Assembly: GCA_004352715.1 (NCBI GenBank) | Contig: SCFE01000004.1 | Location: forward strand, 1,755,222 to 1,819,221 | Origin: Hofstenia miamia | Taxonomy: Eukaryota > Xenacoelomorpha > Acoela | Length of the DNA stretch: 64,000 nt | Direction: 5' to 3' | In this document: piece after piece, positions 60,360 through 64,000 of the stretch | How positions within the stretch are numbered: the stretch's first letter is position 1 | Layout: every line of letters begins with the position of its first letter | The notes under the pieces: generated by a model | What the model saw: only the letters and a program-made list of their open reading frames with translations | The model's database searches: none | Told to the model about the DNA's origin: nothing | Made by a program: the position numbers and the translations under genes

Positions 60360-61610
60360 TTGTTTTGATAAGATAATATATTCTTTATTCAGAGAAATAT
60401 TGACAATTAATAACTGGTAATTTATCTGAATAGCGTCAAAAAATATACCATCATACGTAATACATACAAAGCAACAAATAACTATACAATAAATCTACCA
60501 GGCTAGGGAAAAATTACTAATAAGAGATTTCAAGTATGGGTTGTTGAGTAATCATAATTGTAAAATTTATATCCTAGCCTACCTGAGATATACTGTTGTT
60601 TAAGGTAAATTTTAATTTGCCTTTTAAAAATGCTTAATTTTTCAGTTTTTTATTTCTTTATGCAATGAATTCCATGTTCAGATAGCAGTATTAATGAATG
60701 ATTCTTTCATAATTTTTTTCTATATCTAATACATGTACAATGTTTTGATCTGGAGTTCTGCTTATGAAATGTAGTCCTTAGTTCTAGAAGAATTTTTCTT
60801 TGAAGCATTTAGTGCCCATCTTAATTGGATATCAAGTTTCCTAAAAAACAATGTTAGTAAGTAATATATTTGCATAATTTAGGTGACTCATAAATGATGA
60901 AAAAATTGAATTATCGCACATTGACATATTTCTTATACTGATAACTAATTTCGAACTGTAGCATTAATGTGAGATTCAAAATTTAGTTTCGAGTCCAAAA
61001 AGTACTCCTAAGTACTTAAAATTATTAACTGTCGGAACCTTAGCATTAAGATTGAGTTAAATCTGAAACATTGTAGTTATATTTAGCGGGCTGCAAAATA
61101 CAAAATTCAGTTTTACCTTCATTTATGATCAACCTATGCATTCTGAAATATGTGCACAATTGATGCTATAGATTCAATTGCCATATGCATGGATTTATTA
61201 TCATTGAATATGCAGGTAATTAGAATCATTTGTTGTGTGCATGTTGTTTACATATATATTGAAAAGAATGGGACCTAGAATTGTTCCTTGAAGAACACCA
61301 TTGTTAACAGGCAGCCAATTTGAAAAAACATCGCTTATCTTTACTCTCTGAAACTTATCCTTCAAATAACAGTTATCAAATTTCTGCTTTTATTAGAAAA
61401 ACCCATATAGAATAATTTTGTTATTAGTAAGCTATGATTAATCGAATCAAAAGCTTTAGAAAGATTTAGGCAAGCAATAGCTACAAACTTATTTGCGCCC
61501 AGTGACGATCTTGAGTTTTCTGAGGCTCTTAAAAGGGCATCAGTGATTGAGAAATTTTTTCGAAAACCAAATTGAGTATTTGACAGTAGGGAACTTGTAT
61601 GGTTTGAAAA
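60360..61610 (-). mobile_element. LINE copy E, decayed
   Basis: Minus strand: the 61600-61430 region corresponds to RT motif A surroundings (a PF/SLRKLKIVTG-like stretch and a broken LPKSF), 61320-61220 reads NNGVLQGTILGPILFNIYVN (motif B), and 61150-61090 reads LIINEGKTEFCILQPAKYN (after motif C). The rest to about 60360 is C-terminal and 3' UTR, with the CTTTATTC-type end. Stops in every frame. It resembles copy B more than copy D. Confidence 0.7.
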
Positions 61611-61698
61611 TTTTTACATTGTAAATTAACTTCAATTTTGTGAATAATATATTTATTGTTACCTATTGTTCAATTTGATTAAAGTGGTTGTTTGTGAC

Positions 61699-62124
61699 AT
61701 GCCAAAGATAAGTAAAGCTCTTATTACTACATCAGCAAATAGGAATACTTGTGAAGCCTGCAATTGTGAGATAAAGAATAAAGACGTTGGTTGTCTTTGT
61801 GATAATTGTGGTGAATGGTATCATGGTATATGTGAAAATCTCTCTAAGATTGACATAGAGACATTGGGAAAAATTCCGGGATCTTGCTGGCTCTGCAATA
61901 AATGTATTCCAACTAAATCTACCTTTATTTCTAATATTAATTTAAATAAAGTTGTTAACAATATAGAAAATACTGTCAATGATATTGAGAACAAACTGAA
62001 TGCATTTTCATCAAATATGCATGAGTCTGTGCTATCTGCTTCCTCGCTTGCAAAACTGACTGAATCTCTTAATACAGTTAACAAAACTAAGACTGATAAA
62101 CCAGTAATGCGGACTGTTTCGTCA
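61699..62124 (+). CDS. LINE copy F ORF1 with PHD finger, 3' side in gap
   Basis: Chosen start MPKISKALITTSANRN. Residues about 18-70 form a PHD-type zinc finger: CEAC, CLCDNC, EWYHGIC, CWLCNKC, giving Cys4-His-Cys3 spacing. PHD-containing ORF1 proteins are known from CR1-like LINEs, where ORF1 binds the element's RNA. After it comes a helical region with NNIENTVNDIENKLN (coiled coil). The frame is open up to the N run at 62125. It belongs with the RT C-terminus at 63125-63536. Confidence 0.75.
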
Positions 62125-63124
62125 NNNNNNNNNNNNNNNNNNNNNNNNNNNNNNNNNNNNNNNNNNNNNNNNNNNNNNNNNNNNNNNNNNNNNNNNNNNN
62201 NNNNNNNNNNNNNNNNNNNNNNNNNNNNNNNNNNNNNNNNNNNNNNNNNNNNNNNNNNNNNNNNNNNNNNNNNNNNNNNNNNNNNNNNNNNNNNNNNNNN
62301 NNNNNNNNNNNNNNNNNNNNNNNNNNNNNNNNNNNNNNNNNNNNNNNNNNNNNNNNNNNNNNNNNNNNNNNNNNNNNNNNNNNNNNNNNNNNNNNNNNNN
62401 NNNNNNNNNNNNNNNNNNNNNNNNNNNNNNNNNNNNNNNNNNNNNNNNNNNNNNNNNNNNNNNNNNNNNNNNNNNNNNNNNNNNNNNNNNNNNNNNNNNN
62501 NNNNNNNNNNNNNNNNNNNNNNNNNNNNNNNNNNNNNNNNNNNNNNNNNNNNNNNNNNNNNNNNNNNNNNNNNNNNNNNNNNNNNNNNNNNNNNNNNNNN
62601 NNNNNNNNNNNNNNNNNNNNNNNNNNNNNNNNNNNNNNNNNNNNNNNNNNNNNNNNNNNNNNNNNNNNNNNNNNNNNNNNNNNNNNNNNNNNNNNNNNNN
62701 NNNNNNNNNNNNNNNNNNNNNNNNNNNNNNNNNNNNNNNNNNNNNNNNNNNNNNNNNNNNNNNNNNNNNNNNNNNNNNNNNNNNNNNNNNNNNNNNNNNN
62801 NNNNNNNNNNNNNNNNNNNNNNNNNNNNNNNNNNNNNNNNNNNNNNNNNNNNNNNNNNNNNNNNNNNNNNNNNNNNNNNNNNNNNNNNNNNNNNNNNNNN
62901 NNNNNNNNNNNNNNNNNNNNNNNNNNNNNNNNNNNNNNNNNNNNNNNNNNNNNNNNNNNNNNNNNNNNNNNNNNNNNNNNNNNNNNNNNNNNNNNNNNNN
63001 NNNNNNNNNNNNNNNNNNNNNNNNNNNNNNNNNNNNNNNNNNNNNNNNNNNNNNNNNNNNNNNNNNNNNNNNNNNNNNNNNNNNNNNNNNNNNNNNNNNN
63101 NNNNNNNNNNNNNNNNNNNNNNNN
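62125..63124. other. assembly gap (exactly 1000 N)
   Basis: The round length suggests an arbitrary gap size. It replaces the rest of ORF1 and most of ORF2 of LINE copy F. Confidence 0.99.
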
Positions 63125-63536
63125 CATCAGGAGCATGGCTAAAAAAGCTACTAGTAATTTGTATTTATTGCTGAAATTGAAACATCTTGGATTTAGCCAA
63201 TATGAACTACAAACACCATACTATGCATTAGTTATGCCCTCGCTAACATATTGCTCTTCAGTTTGGGACGGTTCCTCAAAATCCCTTATGCTGCTCTTAG
63301 ATAAAGTTCAGAAAAAAGCTTTACGCCTTAAAATTATATCAAATTATACCCCTATTGAAAAAATCATAACCAAAGTTGATAGTAGGCTTCTTCAGCAGAT
63401 ACTGATTTCTGAGAATCATGTACTGCAAGATATTCTGCCTCAACGCTCACATTATCGAGATATTCGACTGTGTGAGAGGCTGCCTGGAGTAATAAAAACC
63501 AACTCTGAACGAAAACTTTCTCTATTTCCACATTGA
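63125..63536 (+). CDS. LINE copy F RT C-terminal domain, partial
   Basis: Open from the gap to TGA at 63534-63536. Reads KATSNLYLLLKLKHLGFS, YYALVMPSLTYCSSVWDGSS and LLLDKVQKKALRLK, the thumb and C-terminal domain of CR1/Jockey-like RTs (the L-x-Y-x-x-x-V-W block and K-x-Q-x-x-A-x-R block). No frameshift in the visible part. Followed by a 3' UTR of about 70 bp ending in (ATT)n at 63608-63621, the element's probable 3' terminus. Confidence 0.85.
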
Positions 63537-63621
63537 TTCCTTCATGGAATGAAAATCTAGTATTTCTATAACTTAAATGAATGTTTTTATGCGTTTTAAA
63601 ATAAAAGATTATTATTATTAT

Positions 63622-64000
63622 CCTTACTTCTCACAGCTTCATGCTGGTATTCCTCTCAGCTCGGGGAACTCACCAGTTCCCAGGGAGTCTGAGAGCTTTC
63701 CTCAGGACTCTAGCTGTTCCTAACAATGCTGCCTTCTGTGCTACTGCTCCTCCCCACTTTGGTACTCCCAACTCCTCCAAGTATCTCTTGTGCTTCTTAC
63801 TCACTGCTCCTAGTGCTCCTACTTCAACTTTCTTTAACTTCCACAGCCTTTCTATTTAATCTGCCAACTCCCTGTACTTGTCTATCTTCTTTTTCTCCTT
63901 GCTGTCTACATTCCTGTCCTTTGGTACTGCTATGTCTATCACTGTTCCCAATCTTTTCTCTTTGTCTACTACTAGTATGTCTGGCCTCCGTGCTTCTATC
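63622..64000 (-). pseudogene. LINE C-terminal domain (RRPDI/GALGAVSKK type), partial
   Basis: Runs off the window. The minus strand reads IEARRPDILVVD, TVIDIAVPKDRNV, KKKIDKYRELAD, a TAA stop, then IERLWKLKKVEVGALGAVSK and YLEELGVPKWGG. These motifs (R-P-D-I, V-I-D-x-A-V-P-x-D, G-A-L-G) mark the C-terminal nuclease-like region of a LINE group different from the CR1-like copies, often listed as R2/R4-like. GC content is clearly higher than the surroundings, which suggests a younger or different insertion. The internal stop makes this copy defective. Confidence 0.7.

Overview
This is a strongly AT-rich eukaryotic window, almost certainly from an invertebrate animal. It holds two intron-containing host genes, RPL19 and a calcyphosin-like EF-hand gene. 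Both have AG-ended introns, TGA stops and TGG for Trp. The rest is mostly transposable-element debris. I cannot name the phylum. A 41-bp intron in RPL19, splice-acceptor-like AGs just before both start codons and heavy CR1/Jockey-like LINE content would fit several low-GC invertebrate lineages. There are eight runs of N and two single-N joins.

Layout. 0.9-11 kb: nested and decayed LINE copies, mostly minus strand, with apurinic-endonuclease, reverse-transcriptase (RT) and C-terminal pieces. 12.1-12.7 kb: a TA-flanked non-autonomous element with terminal inverted repeats (TIRs). 13-33.5 kb: non-coding, with gaps, a 35-bp tandem repeat, two hAT-type MITEs with 8-bp target duplications, and a 405-bp foldback element with a 7-bp duplication. 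33.5-34.1 kb: complete RPL19. 34.8-37.4 kb: a satellite of roughly 360 bp, disturbed by a single-N join that looks like a false duplication. 37.5-59.4 kb: a five-exon CAPSL-type gene with a C-terminal tail of about 100 residues that human CAPSL lacks.

The CAPSL introns carry much of the interest: an apparently intact Tc1-like transposon (44.2-45.6 kb), two other Tc1/mariner relics, an unrecognised repeated element coding small conserved proteins (47.2-50.8 kb), an RT-RNase H element with no integrase (53.2-55.7 kb) and a 57-bp minisatellite (56.6-58.1 kb). The last intron alone would be 15.6 kb. 60.3-64 kb: three more LINE pieces, one with a PHD-finger ORF1 and one whose C-terminal domain contains the RRPDI and GALGAVSKK motifs.

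The most unusual locus is the RT-RNase H element. Its short first ORF ends in CTT TGA exactly where a +1 shift enters the polymerase frame. All four stops inside that frame are TGA, although the frame holds dozens of Gln codons. Acidic residues of RT motifs A and C appear as Asn. This suggests either strand-biased G-to-A damage or TGA recoding.
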